Shown here piece by piece: positions 17,170 to 25,779 of a stretch of 64,000 nucleotides of DNA. Source of the stretch: Kaistella yonginensis (GTDB taxonomy: Bacteria; Bacteroidota; Bacteroidia; Flavobacteriales; Weeksellaceae); assembly GCF_030409525.1 (NCBI RefSeq), contig NZ_JAUFQB010000011.1, forward strand, positions 151,858 to 215,857, read 5' to 3'. The notes beneath the pieces were generated by a model, which saw nothing but the letters and a program-made list of their open reading frames with translations, did no database searches and was not told the origin of the DNA. The position numbers and the translations under genes are program-made. Within the stretch, counting starts at the first letter, position 1, and each line of letters begins with the position of its first letter.

Positions 17170-17937
17170 ATGAATTCCAGACAAGAACAGCTCGAGGCTT
17201 TTAGCCGACTTTTAGATATTATGGATGATCTGCGGGAGAAATGTCCCTGGGATCAGAAACAAACCCTGCAAACGCTTAGGCATTTGACTTTGGAGGAGGT
17301 TTATGAGCTTTCTGATGCGTTGCTGGAAGAAGATTTACCGGAAATCAAAAAAGAGCTTGGCGATGTTTTGCTGCATTTGGTTTTTTATGCAAAAATTGCC
17401 TCCGAGAAAGGAAGTTTTGACATCGCCGATGTGATTACTTCTTTGAATGAAAAATTGATTTTCCGGCATCCTCATATTTATGGGGATGTGGAGGTTAAAG
17501 ATGAAGAAGAGGTGAAGCACAATTGGGAAAAACTGAAGCTGAAAGAGGGGAACAAGTCGGTACTTTCTGGGGTAACCAAAGGTACGCCGAGTATGGTAAA
17601 AGCCTACCGAATTCAGGACAAAGTAAAAGGGATCGGGTTTGAATTTGCCAATGCGGAAGATGCCTGGCAAAAGGTGGAGGAAGAGTTGAAAGAGTTTCAT
17701 GCCGAGACTGATCCGGCAAAGAGAGAACAAGAATTGGGCGATGTCTTTTTTTCGCTTATTAATTATGCAAGAATTTCGGGAATTAATCCAGACTCCGCTT
17801 TAGAAAGAACAAATAGTAAATTTATCAAGCGATTTCAACACATGGAGACGCTCGCCGCTGCTGAAAATATGAAGGTGGCAGATTTAAGTTTAAGCCAAAT
17901 GGATGCGCTTTGGGAAGAAGCCAAGAAAAATGAATAA
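17170..17937 (+). CDS. mazG: Nucleoside triphosphate pyrophosphohydrolase MazG
   Basis: A 255-residue all-alpha NTP pyrophosphatase with two MazG domains, as in E. coli MazG (263 residues). The N-terminal domain has 'CPWDQKQT' and the acidic metal-binding helix 'LEEVYELSDAL' with 'KKELGDVLLHLVF'. The C-terminal domain has 'VEEELKEFHAE' and 'QELGDVFFSLINYAR'. It hydrolyses (d)NTPs to NMP and pyrophosphate, cleansing non-canonical nucleotides and lowering ppGpp. It is a single gene with a short hairpin after the stop. Confidence 0.93.
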   Translation: MNSRQEQLEAFSRLLDIMDDLREKCPWDQKQTLQTLRHLTLEEVYELSDALLEEDLPEIKKELGDVLLHLVFYAKIASEKGSFDIADVITSLNEKLIFRHPHIYGDVEVKDEEEVKHNWEKLKLKEGNKSVLSGVTKGTPSMVKAYRIQDKVKGIGFEFANAEDAWQKVEEELKEFHAETDPAKREQELGDVFFSLINYARISGINPDSALERTNSKFIKRFQHMETLAAAENMKVADLSLSQMDALWEEAKKNE

Positions 17938-17960
17938 ACCTTCAGTTGAGCTGAAGGTTT
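17936..17960. terminator. Hairpin between convergent genes
   Basis: Perfect 10-bp stem aaaccttcag / ctgaaggttt with 5-base loop, directly after the mazG stop. The T tail is short, and it may act in both directions. Confidence 0.6.
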
Positions 17961-17990
17961 AAGGATAAGTTGAGGTTAATAAATGATTGC

Positions 17991-18479
17991 TTAGTTGAAA
18001 AACTCGTGGTATTTTACAATTGATTCTTTCAGTTCTCCCACAATTTTATTGCCATCTTCTTTATTGTCTGCTTTTTTTAATTTGTCGATTTCTTCCATGT
18101 GTGGCAGCAACCAAGCATGTAAAACATCGTGAGGTGTTCCTTTGATGGTACAGCTTTTTAGGAGGTTATCATTGGTTGCGCTGAGGTTTTGTCCTAAAGT
18201 TTTATAGTCATCAGTCTCTGGTTTAAAGGCATTAAGCTGCGTTTCCATTTCATTGATGAAAGGTTTCATTTCTGCGTTCATGGTCCATTTTTCGCCATTG
18301 TTGAGTTCTAATTTTACATTCTCATCGTGTTCGTCGGTTGTTGCATGTTCGTCATGAGAGGCGTGATCGTCTGTGGCTGTTTGCTCTGTAGTCATGTGTT
18401 CTGCATGTTCATCGGTTTTTTTCTCACAAGAGATTACGACTGCTAAGCCTAACAAGGCTGATAAAATAATTTTCTTCAT
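17991..18479 (-). CDS. Histidine-rich lipoprotein, unknown function
   Basis: A 162-residue predicted lipoprotein: hydrophobic signal, VISC lipobox with C18, then a His/Asp/Glu/Thr-rich segment (about residues 20-52, nine His within repeated EHA/DEH units). A helical domain of about 110 residues follows, with no Cys pairs except one near 'KSCTIKGTPHD'. The His-rich arm would bind divalent metal ions (zinc, copper or nickel). The C-terminal domain ('MKPFINEMETQLNAF') is of a type often found in metal-handling lipoproteins, but I do not recognise a named family. Its ATG overlaps the upstream membrane-protein gene by 4 bases. Confidence 0.65.
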   Translation of the reverse strand: MKKIILSALLGLAVVISCEKKTDEHAEHMTTEQTATDDHASHDEHATTDEHDENVKLELNNGEKWTMNAEMKPFINEMETQLNAFKPETDDYKTLGQNLSATNDNLLKSCTIKGTPHDVLHAWLLPHMEEIDKLKKADNKEDGNKIVGELKESIVKYHEFFN

Positions 18480-18847
18480 TTTTTAAATAATTTAGTAGTT
18501 ATAAATAATAGTATTGCTGTAATTCCCAGTCGGAAAGCCATGGCTCCTACGGTTTTTGTTTCGTATAATCCGCCATTATTAATATGAATAAATAAGCCGA
18601 CGTAGGCAAGAATTAAAATAAGGAGCGCTATGGTAAGCGGAAACCTGACCCAAATTTGATTTCGGATAATTCCGTACGCAGCGATTAAATAAAGAAGGCT
18701 GCAAATTAAATTTGCCCAGACGATACCGCCTACGTAATTCCCTTCTTTTTCCCTAATCCCAAACCAGTCGAAAATGACCGAGCTGCTCATGAATAAAGTC
18801 ACAACTCCAATTAGAAGAAGAGAACCAAGAACCAGTGTTTTTTTCAT
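18476..18847 (-). CDS. Four-helix membrane protein, unknown function
   Basis: A 123-residue integral membrane protein with four predicted helices (about residues 5-25, 40-62, 70-90 and 100-120), a small 'REKEGNYVGGIVWANL' loop after the first helix, and a basic C-terminal KKLFKK. There are no catalytic motifs. It overlaps the His-rich lipoprotein by 4 bases and is therefore translationally coupled to it. The pair may work together at the envelope, for instance in metal handling; this is inference from the His-rich partner only. Confidence 0.65.
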   Translation of the reverse strand: MKKTLVLGSLLLIGVVTLFMSSSVIFDWFGIREKEGNYVGGIVWANLICSLLYLIAAYGIIRNQIWVRFPLTIALLILILAYVGLFIHINNGGLYETKTVGAMAFRLGITAILLFITTKLFKK

Positions 18848-18945
18848 AATGGTAAAAATTAGATTTTAAATATAGAGTTTATTAAGGAACTTTCGTATGA
18901 TTTAAGTCAGATGAAAAAGTTTTTACCATGGTTTAAATGGACGGA

Positions 18946-20070
18946 CTAGTTTGTTTTCTGATAGCGTAAAACCGCCCACGTATTAACCACTATTCCCAAG
19001 CCTATAATGAACCCAAAGTGCGGCAGCAAATCCATAAAACCGCTGTCTTTCAACATAATCAACCGAACGCCGTCTACGCCGTATGTTACCGGATTTACGT
19101 AGGCGATGTATTTTGCCCACTCGGTCATGCTTTCAGTCGGTGTGAAAAGTCCGCTCATTAAGATGAAAATCATCATGAAGAAAAAGACCATAAACATCGA
19201 TTGCTGTTGTGTATCACTATAAACCGAAGCCAGAAGTCCCATTCCCAAAATGGTCACGAGGTAGACTGAAATGAAGGCATACAACAGTAAAAAACTGCCC
19301 TGCATTTGAATTCCATACACAAAAATGGTGACTATCAATCCGATGCTGAAGGCTAACATCGATAAGATCCAGAAGGGAATCAGTTTTCCCAAGATGAAAT
19401 CACTTTTTTTAATCGGCGACACGTTGATTTGCTCGATGGTTCCGATTTCTTTTTCTTCTACAATATTCAAAGCGGTTAAATAACCCCCAATTAAGGTGAC
19501 CAAAAAGGCCAGAATTCCGGGAACTAAAGCCAGACGGTAATTATAAGTTTCATTAAACCAGAACTTCGGTACGATATTCAACCCAGAAATTTTCTTGGCA
19601 CTTTCTAATTCGGGGCTTATTTCTAATTGAACCTGCTGATTGTAATCCTGTAAGATTTGGGCGATATAAGAGCCAGAAAGGCCAGCTTTTGTTCCGTTGA
19701 TCGCATTGATGGCGAGCAGCACTTTTTCATTACGGTCACGTAGTAAATTCTTTTCGAAGTTATTGGGGATTTCTAATATTAAATCGATCCTGTCCATCTC
19801 AACTTCGTGATAAGCTTCCTTGTAATTCTCGCCGTAGTCTAGGATTTTAAAATATCCAGAAGCGGTAATTTTCCGAATAAGTTCACGTGATTCAGTTGAT
19901 TTATCATGGTCGATCACTGCGATTTTAATATCCTTAATCTCGTAGCTTGCCGCCAAAGGAAGAACGACCAACTGAATAACGGGCATTACAAAAATAATGG
20001 CTAAGATCGACTTGTTCCTGAATATTTGCAGGAATTCTTTTTTGATTAATATGCCTAAAGTTCTGAACAT
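18946..20070 (-). CDS. ABC-2 type transporter permease (second of the pair)
   Basis: A 374-residue permease of the YbhR/YbhS (DrrB-like) type. One helix near residues 20-45 is followed by a large periplasmic domain (about 45-175) and five helices in the C-terminal half. The cytoplasmic coupling segment 'VEEKEIGTIEQINVSP' between helices is the ABC-2 signature. It should pair with the permease just upstream and the two ATPases to form a heteromeric exporter. It is the last gene of the operon. The substrate is unknown, but the HlyD and TolC partners imply export across both membranes. Confidence 0.88.
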   Translation of the reverse strand: MFRTLGILIKKEFLQIFRNKSILAIIFVMPVIQLVVLPLAASYEIKDIKIAVIDHDKSTESRELIRKITASGYFKILDYGENYKEAYHEVEMDRIDLILEIPNNFEKNLLRDRNEKVLLAINAINGTKAGLSGSYIAQILQDYNQQVQLEISPELESAKKISGLNIVPKFWFNETYNYRLALVPGILAFLVTLIGGYLTALNIVEEKEIGTIEQINVSPIKKSDFILGKLIPFWILSMLAFSIGLIVTIFVYGIQMQGSFLLLYAFISVYLVTILGMGLLASVYSDTQQQSMFMVFFFMMIFILMSGLFTPTESMTEWAKYIAYVNPVTYGVDGVRLIMLKDSGFMDLLPHFGFIIGLGIVVNTWAVLRYQKTN

Positions 20071-20125
20071 TTTTTTGTACTATGTATAATATATGATGTA
20101 AAATTTCTAATTGCTAAAGTTTTCT

Positions 20126-21226
20126 CTATTCTAAGCGGATTTTAAATCTTTTAACGGCAATCGCAAAAAGAACCAGCATCATTCCGATGAGAACTAAAAC
20201 GTGTTTCCAGACTACTTCTAGGCCGGTTCCTTTGATCATGATGTTTTTTACGATTTCATAATACCATTTTGCGGGGATTGCATTGCCCACCACTTGTAAA
20301 GGAACAGGCATGTTTTCTACGGGAAACATAAAACCACTCAGCATCAAGGTTGGGAGCATGGTGCCAACTAACGCGATTAGCATAGCGGTTTGTTGACTAT
20401 CGGTGACGATCGAAATAACAATTCCGAAGAGCAGATTGGTGATGATGAAGATGATGCTTATTCCAAAGAGTAATGGCATGCTGCCTTTGATCGGCAGATC
20501 GAGCACGGTGACACTTAAAATAAGAATCGAAACCAAAATAATCATCGACAAAATAAAGTAAGGGATGGCTTTTGCCAAAATAATAATATAGGGTTTCATG
20601 GGTGAAACAAGCAGTATTTCCATGGTACCGGTTTCTTTTTCGCGCACGATCGCGATGGCGGTCATCAACACACAAATAATGAGCAGGATTAAAGCCATTA
20701 CTCCGGGTACAAAATTGGGTGCGCCTTTGAGTTGGGGATTATAGAGCATTCTGATTTCGGGCTGAACACCAGAACTTTGTTGCAGAGTTTGTTGGCCATA
20801 AAAATCCAGAATAATATTCGACATGAAATTATAGATTTGGTTCGCCATGTTAATGTCGGTTCCATCGGTGATGAGCTGTAATTGCGCTTTCTTACCACTG
20901 GTCAGATTTTGGGTAAACTGGGCAGGAATCACCAAAATCATTTTTATTTTTCCACCCTTGAATGCGTCTTCAGCCTGGTTGATGGATTTTAAATCTTGTT
21001 GTATATCAAAATATTGATTGGCCGCAATTTTTGCAACCAAGTCTATTGAGCTCTGTGATTTTTCCTGATCCAAAATCCCAATTCGCGTATCTTTAACTTC
21101 AGTACTCAAGGCGAAACCAAAGAGCAGAACTTGTACAACGGGCATCCCGAAAAGAACCAATAGCGTTCTTTTGTCACGCAGTACGTGCCAGAATTCTTTT
21201 TTTACAAAGGTGATTAATTGTTTCAT
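20126..21226 (-). CDS. ABC-2 type transporter permease (first of the pair)
   Basis: A 366-residue ABC-2 permease, paralogous to the downstream one: N-terminal helix with 'LRDKRTLLVLFGMPVVQVLL', a large extracytoplasmic loop and five C-terminal helices. The coupling segment is 'VREKETGTMEILLVSPM', characteristic of YbhS-like proteins. It sits 55 bases ahead of its partner and 169 bases after the second ATPase gene, in one operon with TetR, TolC and HlyD genes. It probably forms a heterodimeric channel. Drug or toxic-metabolite export is the usual role in this family. Confidence 0.88.
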   Translation of the reverse strand: MKQLITFVKKEFWHVLRDKRTLLVLFGMPVVQVLLFGFALSTEVKDTRIGILDQEKSQSSIDLVAKIAANQYFDIQQDLKSINQAEDAFKGGKIKMILVIPAQFTQNLTSGKKAQLQLITDGTDINMANQIYNFMSNIILDFYGQQTLQQSSGVQPEIRMLYNPQLKGAPNFVPGVMALILLIICVLMTAIAIVREKETGTMEILLVSPMKPYIIILAKAIPYFILSMIILVSILILSVTVLDLPIKGSMPLLFGISIIFIITNLLFGIVISIVTDSQQTAMLIALVGTMLPTLMLSGFMFPVENMPVPLQVVGNAIPAKWYYEIVKNIMIKGTGLEVVWKHVLVLIGMMLVLFAIAVKRFKIRLE

Positions 21227-21395
21227 TTTTTTAGTAGATAGCGGATCGTTGACAATTGATAGTTTAAAATAATAAACTGATCGTTATTTTCTTCCGAGAT
21301 TTTCTTTAGTTGTTTTTACCATTTTTAGGCGTATATTTAATATTTCGATGCAGTCTGAAATAATGGATGGTTCTTCTTTTTTGTTGAGGTAATCG

Positions 21396-22148
21396 CTATT
21401 CAACTCTTTTCGCTCCTCTCGCTAATTCATAAAAAACATCGTCCATATTTTTTGCCTTAAATTGTTTCTTCAAATTTGCGGGAGTATCCAAAGCTGCAAT
21501 TTTCCCATCTACCATAATGGAAACACGGTCGCAATATTCGGCTTCATCCATATAATGGGTGGTGACAAAAATGGTAATTCCACGATCGGACGCTTCATAA
21601 ATCATATTCCAAAACTGTCGCCGAGTGACCGGATCTACGCCGCCGGTGGGTTCATCCAAAAAGACAATTTGAGGCTCATGAAAAATAGCGACCGAGAAGG
21701 CCAATTTCTGTTTCCAACCCAAAGGGAGTTGCGAAACCAATTTGTTTTTTTCATTTTCAAGACCCAGTTCCGTGATGAGTTGATTGCGCTTCATTCTTAA
21801 TTCTTTCCTTGGTATTTCGTAAATTCCTCCGAAGAAGTTCAGGTTTTCTTTGACGGTTAAATTTCCGTACAAAGAAAATTTCTGACTCATATACCCGATG
21901 TTCTTTTTAATTTTTTCAGTCTCAGTGTATACATCATAACCGGCAACCGTAGCATTTCCAGAACTCGGAATGGAGAGGCCACTAAACATTCGCATCGCGG
22001 TTGTTTTTCCAGCTCCATTTGCACCGAGAAAACCAAAAATCTCTCCTTTTTTTACCTCAAAATTAAGGTGGTCTACGGCCGTAAAGTCGCCAAAAACTTT
22101 GGTGAGGTTTTCGGATTTAATGGCGATATTGTTATTTTCAGTCATCAT
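21396..22148 (-). CDS. ABC transporter ATP-binding protein
   Basis: A 250-residue nucleotide-binding subunit: Walker A 'GANGAGKTT', the Q-loop in 'GYMSQKFSLYGNLT', an ABC signature diverged to 'SQLPLGWKQKLAFS', Walker B 'IVFLDEPTGGVDP' and H-loop 'TTHYMDEAEYC'. The 'LSGGxxQ' core is replaced by LPLGWKQ. That form is known in YbhF-type proteins and would make this the less active half of an asymmetric ATPase pair. It begins 1 base after the other ATPase gene ends. Confidence 0.9.
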   Translation of the reverse strand: MMTENNNIAIKSENLTKVFGDFTAVDHLNFEVKKGEIFGFLGANGAGKTTAMRMFSGLSIPSSGNATVAGYDVYTETEKIKKNIGYMSQKFSLYGNLTVKENLNFFGGIYEIPRKELRMKRNQLITELGLENEKNKLVSQLPLGWKQKLAFSVAIFHEPQIVFLDEPTGGVDPVTRRQFWNMIYEASDRGITIFVTTHYMDEAEYCDRVSIMVDGKIAALDTPANLKKQFKAKNMDDVFYELARGAKRVE

Positions 22149-22149
22149 T

Positions 22150-23073
22150 TTAATGAGATAATAAACGGATAAAACTGTCTTCGATACTGGCCGTCACCGG
22201 ATAGATTTCGATGTTTTCACATCCTTCTTTTTGTAAATAATCTTTAATAATTGAAGGGTCAAAGTCGTCTTCTTTGTCAATGGTTAAATGCACAAATTCA
22301 CCGTAGGCGTAGACATTTTTCTTTTGGTCAAAATTCTCCAAAGCGCCTAAAACAGTGGAAGTTCTACCGGCTTTTACTTCAAAGAGCAGGTCAGGAAAAG
22401 AATTACTCACATTTTCTGGCGTATCTATGGAGAGGATTTTCCCGTGGTTCATTAAGGCAATTCTGTCGCAAAGCGCCGCTTCATCCATATATGGTGTCGC
22501 CACGACCATGGTAATACCCTGTAGTTTTAACCGTTGAAGCATTTCCCAAAATTCTTTTCTGGAAACGGGATCTACTCCCGTGGTGGGCTCATCTAAAAAA
22601 AGAACTTTTGGTTTGTGAATTAAAGCACAGGATAATGCCAGTTTTTGCTTCATTCCGCCTGATAATTTACCAGCGCGCCGGTTTTTAAAAGGTTCAATTT
22701 GAATATAAATATCTTTTATTAAATCATAATTTTCGGCAATGGTCGTATTAAAAACACTCGCAAAAAATTCCAGGTTTTCCTCAATGGTCAAATCTTGATA
22801 GAGTGAAAATCTTCCCGGCATGTAGCCAAGAATCTTTCGGATTTCTTTATAATCTTTTACCATATCTAGGTTTTCAATGGTTGCAGAACCGGAGTCGGGG
22901 AGAAGAACGGTGGTCAACATTCGGAAAATAGAGGTTTTTCCGGCACCATCGGGACCGATTAAGCCAAAGATTTCTCCAGGTTTTACTTCAAAACTCACAT
23001 CGTCAACTGCAAGAACTTTGTCGTTTTTCTTGCCATAGGTTTTGGTGAGATTTTGAACGGTAATTGATTTCAT
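22150..23073 (-). CDS. ABC transporter ATP-binding protein (with C-terminal extension)
   Basis: A 307-residue ATPase subunit with canonical motifs: Walker A 'GPDGAGKTS', signature 'LSGGMKQKLALS', Walker B 'VLFLDEPTTGVDP' and switch residue in 'VVATPYMDEAALCD', where the usual H-loop His is replaced (ATPY instead of TTHY). About 70 residues after the ATPase core form a small domain ('IKDYLQKEGCENIEIYPV'), as in the DrrA/YbhF C-terminus. It is adjacent to the second ATPase; together they match the two halves of YbhF encoded as separate genes. Confidence 0.9.
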   Translation of the reverse strand: MKSITVQNLTKTYGKKNDKVLAVDDVSFEVKPGEIFGLIGPDGAGKTSIFRMLTTVLLPDSGSATIENLDMVKDYKEIRKILGYMPGRFSLYQDLTIEENLEFFASVFNTTIAENYDLIKDIYIQIEPFKNRRAGKLSGGMKQKLALSCALIHKPKVLFLDEPTTGVDPVSRKEFWEMLQRLKLQGITMVVATPYMDEAALCDRIALMNHGKILSIDTPENVSNSFPDLLFEVKAGRTSTVLGALENFDQKKNVYAYGEFVHLTIDKEDDFDPSIIKDYLQKEGCENIEIYPVTASIEDSFIRLLSH

Positions 23074-23095
23074 TGTTATGTTTGATGGGTTTCAC

Positions 23096-23248
23096 CACAA
23101 AAGTCAAAAAAGTTTTCTTTTTAAAGTGGGAACTTATTAAGTTTTAAAGTTCAAAAAAGGTGTGCTTTTTTCTTATTGTGGATTTTAATGCTTTATTATT
23201 AATCTTTAATGCTTTATTATTAATCTTTTATGGCATTTATCTTTTGTG
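23096..23248. repeat. Duplicated intergenic unit A
   Basis: A 153-bp unit bounded by CACAAAAG and CTTTTGTG. It contains 'ctttttaaag', 'taaagttcaaaaaag' and two tandem copies of a 21-base block starting aatgctttattatt (23187 and 23208). It lies between hlyD and the ATPase genes. Confidence 0.65.
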
Positions 23249-23287
23249 ACTTTTTTGGTCAATTTAGTTTTTTGTTTAATCACGAGT

Positions 23288-23414
23288 CACAAAAGATTTT
23301 TCTTTTTAAAGATAAAACGTATTAGACTTTAAAGTTCAAAAAAGAGAACTTCGAAACTATTTTGTGAACTTTAATGCTTTATTATTAATCTTTTTAAGAC
23401 ATTCATCTTTTGTG
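23288..23414. repeat. Duplicated intergenic unit B
   Basis: A 127-bp direct copy of unit A in the same orientation, again bounded by CACAAAAG and CTTTTGTG and sharing the same inner blocks, with one 21-base block (23373). The 348-bp gap 23074-23421 holds nothing else recognisable. Confidence 0.65.
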
Positions 23415-23421
23415 ACTAACT

Positions 23422-24393
23422 CTAAAATTTCACGTCGCCATACATTCCGATTTTCAAATAGCCATCATTTTTTACGTGAATTTTTACGGCATAAACCAGG
23501 TTAGCTCTTTCATTTTTTGTTTGAATGGTTTTTGGGGTGAACTCGGCTTTAGAACTGATCCAGTAGATATTTCCGTCGAGTTCTTTGGTAGTACCTTCAC
23601 CAGCATCGATTAAAACCTTTACTTTTTGACCAATTTTCACCTGTGGCAATTGATCACCCGTGATGAATGTTTTTAAGGTCATCATCTGGAGTGCTGCCAT
23701 TTTGAAAATAGGTTTCCCAACCACCGCAAATTCGCCCTCATTTAAATATTTGGTTAAGACCATTCCTGAAATCGGACTTTCAATCGAGTTGTTTTTTAAT
23801 TGTTCATCGATCTGGTCAACTTTTTTCTGTGTAGGTTTTCTCTCGCTTAAAATGGCTCTGTTTTGAATCGATACATTTTCTTTGGTGGTTGAAATTTGTT
23901 GTTGCAAAACATTTAATTGACTTTGCGCTGCCGCAATTTGCCTCTGAATTACTTTGATCTGCCCATTGGCATCATCGAGTTGCTTTTTTGTCGCAGCATC
24001 TTTTGCCACTAGATTTGCAGTTCGATTTCTTTCACGGACTGCATTTTGAAGTTGCTCCTGCAGAATGGAAACATTGGCAGTTTGTCCCGAGATTTGGGAT
24101 TGCAAGACCTGAATTTGTGGCAGTGCCGAATTTGTTTTTTGCTCAAGTGCATCCATGCTTGCCAGAACCTGTTCTTTTTGCAGTTCTACATTTTTAGGAT
24201 CGATTTCGCCTACTTTTTCATTCGCAGAAAGTTCTTGTCCTTCTTCCAAATTTAATTGTAAAATGGTTCCATTTGCTTTTGCGGTAACAATGAGTTCATC
24301 TGCTTCGAAAGTTCCGGAAGCATCGTAATCTTCATCAGAATTGGTACAGGAGAAAAGGGCAAAAATGGTGAGAAGGAAGATGTATTTTTTCAT
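23422..24393 (-). CDS. HlyD-family periplasmic adaptor (lipoprotein)
   Basis: A 323-residue membrane-fusion protein of the YbhG type. A lipobox LFSC (C16) anchors it in the membrane. It has a biotinyl-lipoyl-like hairpin half 'ELIVTAKANGTILQLNLEEGQ', then a long alpha-helical coiled-coil hairpin (about residues 70-200, rich in Gln). The second lipoyl half is 'ESPISGMVLTKYLNEGEFAVVGKP' (in part), followed by a beta-barrel domain. It links the inner-membrane ABC permeases to the TolC-type channel encoded just upstream. The next gene downstream is 350 bases away across a duplicated repeat. Confidence 0.9.
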   Translation of the reverse strand: MKKYIFLLTIFALFSCTNSDEDYDASGTFEADELIVTAKANGTILQLNLEEGQELSANEKVGEIDPKNVELQKEQVLASMDALEQKTNSALPQIQVLQSQISGQTANVSILQEQLQNAVRERNRTANLVAKDAATKKQLDDANGQIKVIQRQIAAAQSQLNVLQQQISTTKENVSIQNRAILSERKPTQKKVDQIDEQLKNNSIESPISGMVLTKYLNEGEFAVVGKPIFKMAALQMMTLKTFITGDQLPQVKIGQKVKVLIDAGEGTTKELDGNIYWISSKAEFTPKTIQTKNERANLVYAVKIHVKNDGYLKIGMYGDVKF

Positions 24394-24465
24394 CGGATTA
24401 TTTTATTTTAAAGGAAATAGATTTTAATAGTTAGAAATTTGGTATGCAAACACTCAAAGACTCAA

Positions 24466-25713
24466 TCACTGATTTAGTTGTGCTTTCAGGTTATATTGGG
24501 TTAAAAGATATTGGATCTCATGCGTTATTTTTTGGTTTTTAGCGCGGTCGAGTTCGTTAACTTCGCGCAAATAATCGCTGGTCGTGATGATTCCGTTTTC
24601 TAATTGGGCAAAAGATGATGCTTTTATACTTTCGCGTAAAACGATCAGCTCATTATCTTTGGTGAGTAGTTGCTGGATCTTCTCAAGTTCACTGTTCTTC
24701 TGAATGGTTTGAAACTGTTGATTAAATAAGAAGTTTTCTTTCTGAACCTCAATTTCCTTTTGTTGGATGCTGACGAGTGCTAAATCATTTTTCTTGGTGT
24801 AGAAGCCAGAGATCGGAATGTTTAAGCGTACGCCGCCGATATAAAAGAGGTCGAATTCATTTTTCAACATGTTAAATCCTGGCTTTCCATAACCGCCTTG
24901 GAAAAAAGCACCAATTTTCGGGGTGTTTTTAGAGGTGATATTCGATTTTTGCTGCTCCAAAGCTTGTTTCTGTAAATCGAAAAGTTGCAGTTCAGCCCGT
25001 TTATTTTCGTCTAAAATTAGAATTTTTTCAGGTTTTTCGAGGGTTGTGGATTCATCCAAATTTCTTTGAATAAAGAGGGAAAGCATTTGGATAAAACCAA
25101 TTCTTATCGCCCGCAGTTCCATTTGTTTTTGGTCGATATTTACCAATTGTGCCTTCAACACGTCTACATTGCTACGGAAGATGACCCCATTTTGCAATTG
25201 AGCTTCGGCTTTTTTTAGTCCATTGGTAATATCTGATTTGGTGAGTTCTGTTTGTTTAAGTTGTTCATCAGTTTGCAAAATTCCAAAATATATTTGGTTG
25301 ATTCTCATTTCCAATTGATCGGTTTCGACTTCGGTTTTTTGCAATTCTATTTCAGCATTGATGGTCGCCATTTTCTTTTGGTTGGCAATCATTCCGCCAT
25401 CGTAAATATTCTGTTGAATATCTGCAAAAACTTTATATTGGTCTTTAGTAACGGGCTCAACAGTCATGTTTGGAATCTGAATTGGTAGTTGCGTGACCTC
25501 ATTTTGGTAGGTTGCCTGTCCGATGACTTGAATTTGAGGAAGCCAACCTTTCGCGGCATTTTGCAAATTATATTCCTTGGTTTTGGCAATTAAATCGTGT
25601 CTTTTGATGAGCGGATAATTGTGCTTCGCCAGATCATAACATTCTTCTAAAGTCAATGTTTGTGCGGTGACAGTAGAGATAAGAAAGATAAAAAGATATT
25701 TTAAATGTTTCAT
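24466..25713 (-). CDS. TolC-family outer membrane channel
   Basis: A 415-residue outer membrane efflux protein. It has a signal peptide (1-17, ends VTAQ) and 'LTLEECYDLAKHNYPLIKRHD', the standard TolC/OEP start. Two repeated helical-hairpin plus beta-strand halves follow, with 'ARLN'-like 'GVRLNIPISGFYTKKND' opening the second half. It should form a trimeric duct through the outer membrane and periplasm for the downstream HlyD/ABC exporter. It is the second gene of the operon, after tetR. Confidence 0.9.
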   Translation of the reverse strand: MKHLKYLFIFLISTVTAQTLTLEECYDLAKHNYPLIKRHDLIAKTKEYNLQNAAKGWLPQIQVIGQATYQNEVTQLPIQIPNMTVEPVTKDQYKVFADIQQNIYDGGMIANQKKMATINAEIELQKTEVETDQLEMRINQIYFGILQTDEQLKQTELTKSDITNGLKKAEAQLQNGVIFRSNVDVLKAQLVNIDQKQMELRAIRIGFIQMLSLFIQRNLDESTTLEKPEKILILDENKRAELQLFDLQKQALEQQKSNITSKNTPKIGAFFQGGYGKPGFNMLKNEFDLFYIGGVRLNIPISGFYTKKNDLALVSIQQKEIEVQKENFLFNQQFQTIQKNSELEKIQQLLTKDNELIVLRESIKASSFAQLENGIITTSDYLREVNELDRAKNQKITHEIQYLLTQYNLKAQLNQ

Positions 25714-25779
25714 TAGAGCGCTTTTAGATGATCGACATTAGATGTTAATTATTAGATATTAAAAATGTGTTGATTACAA

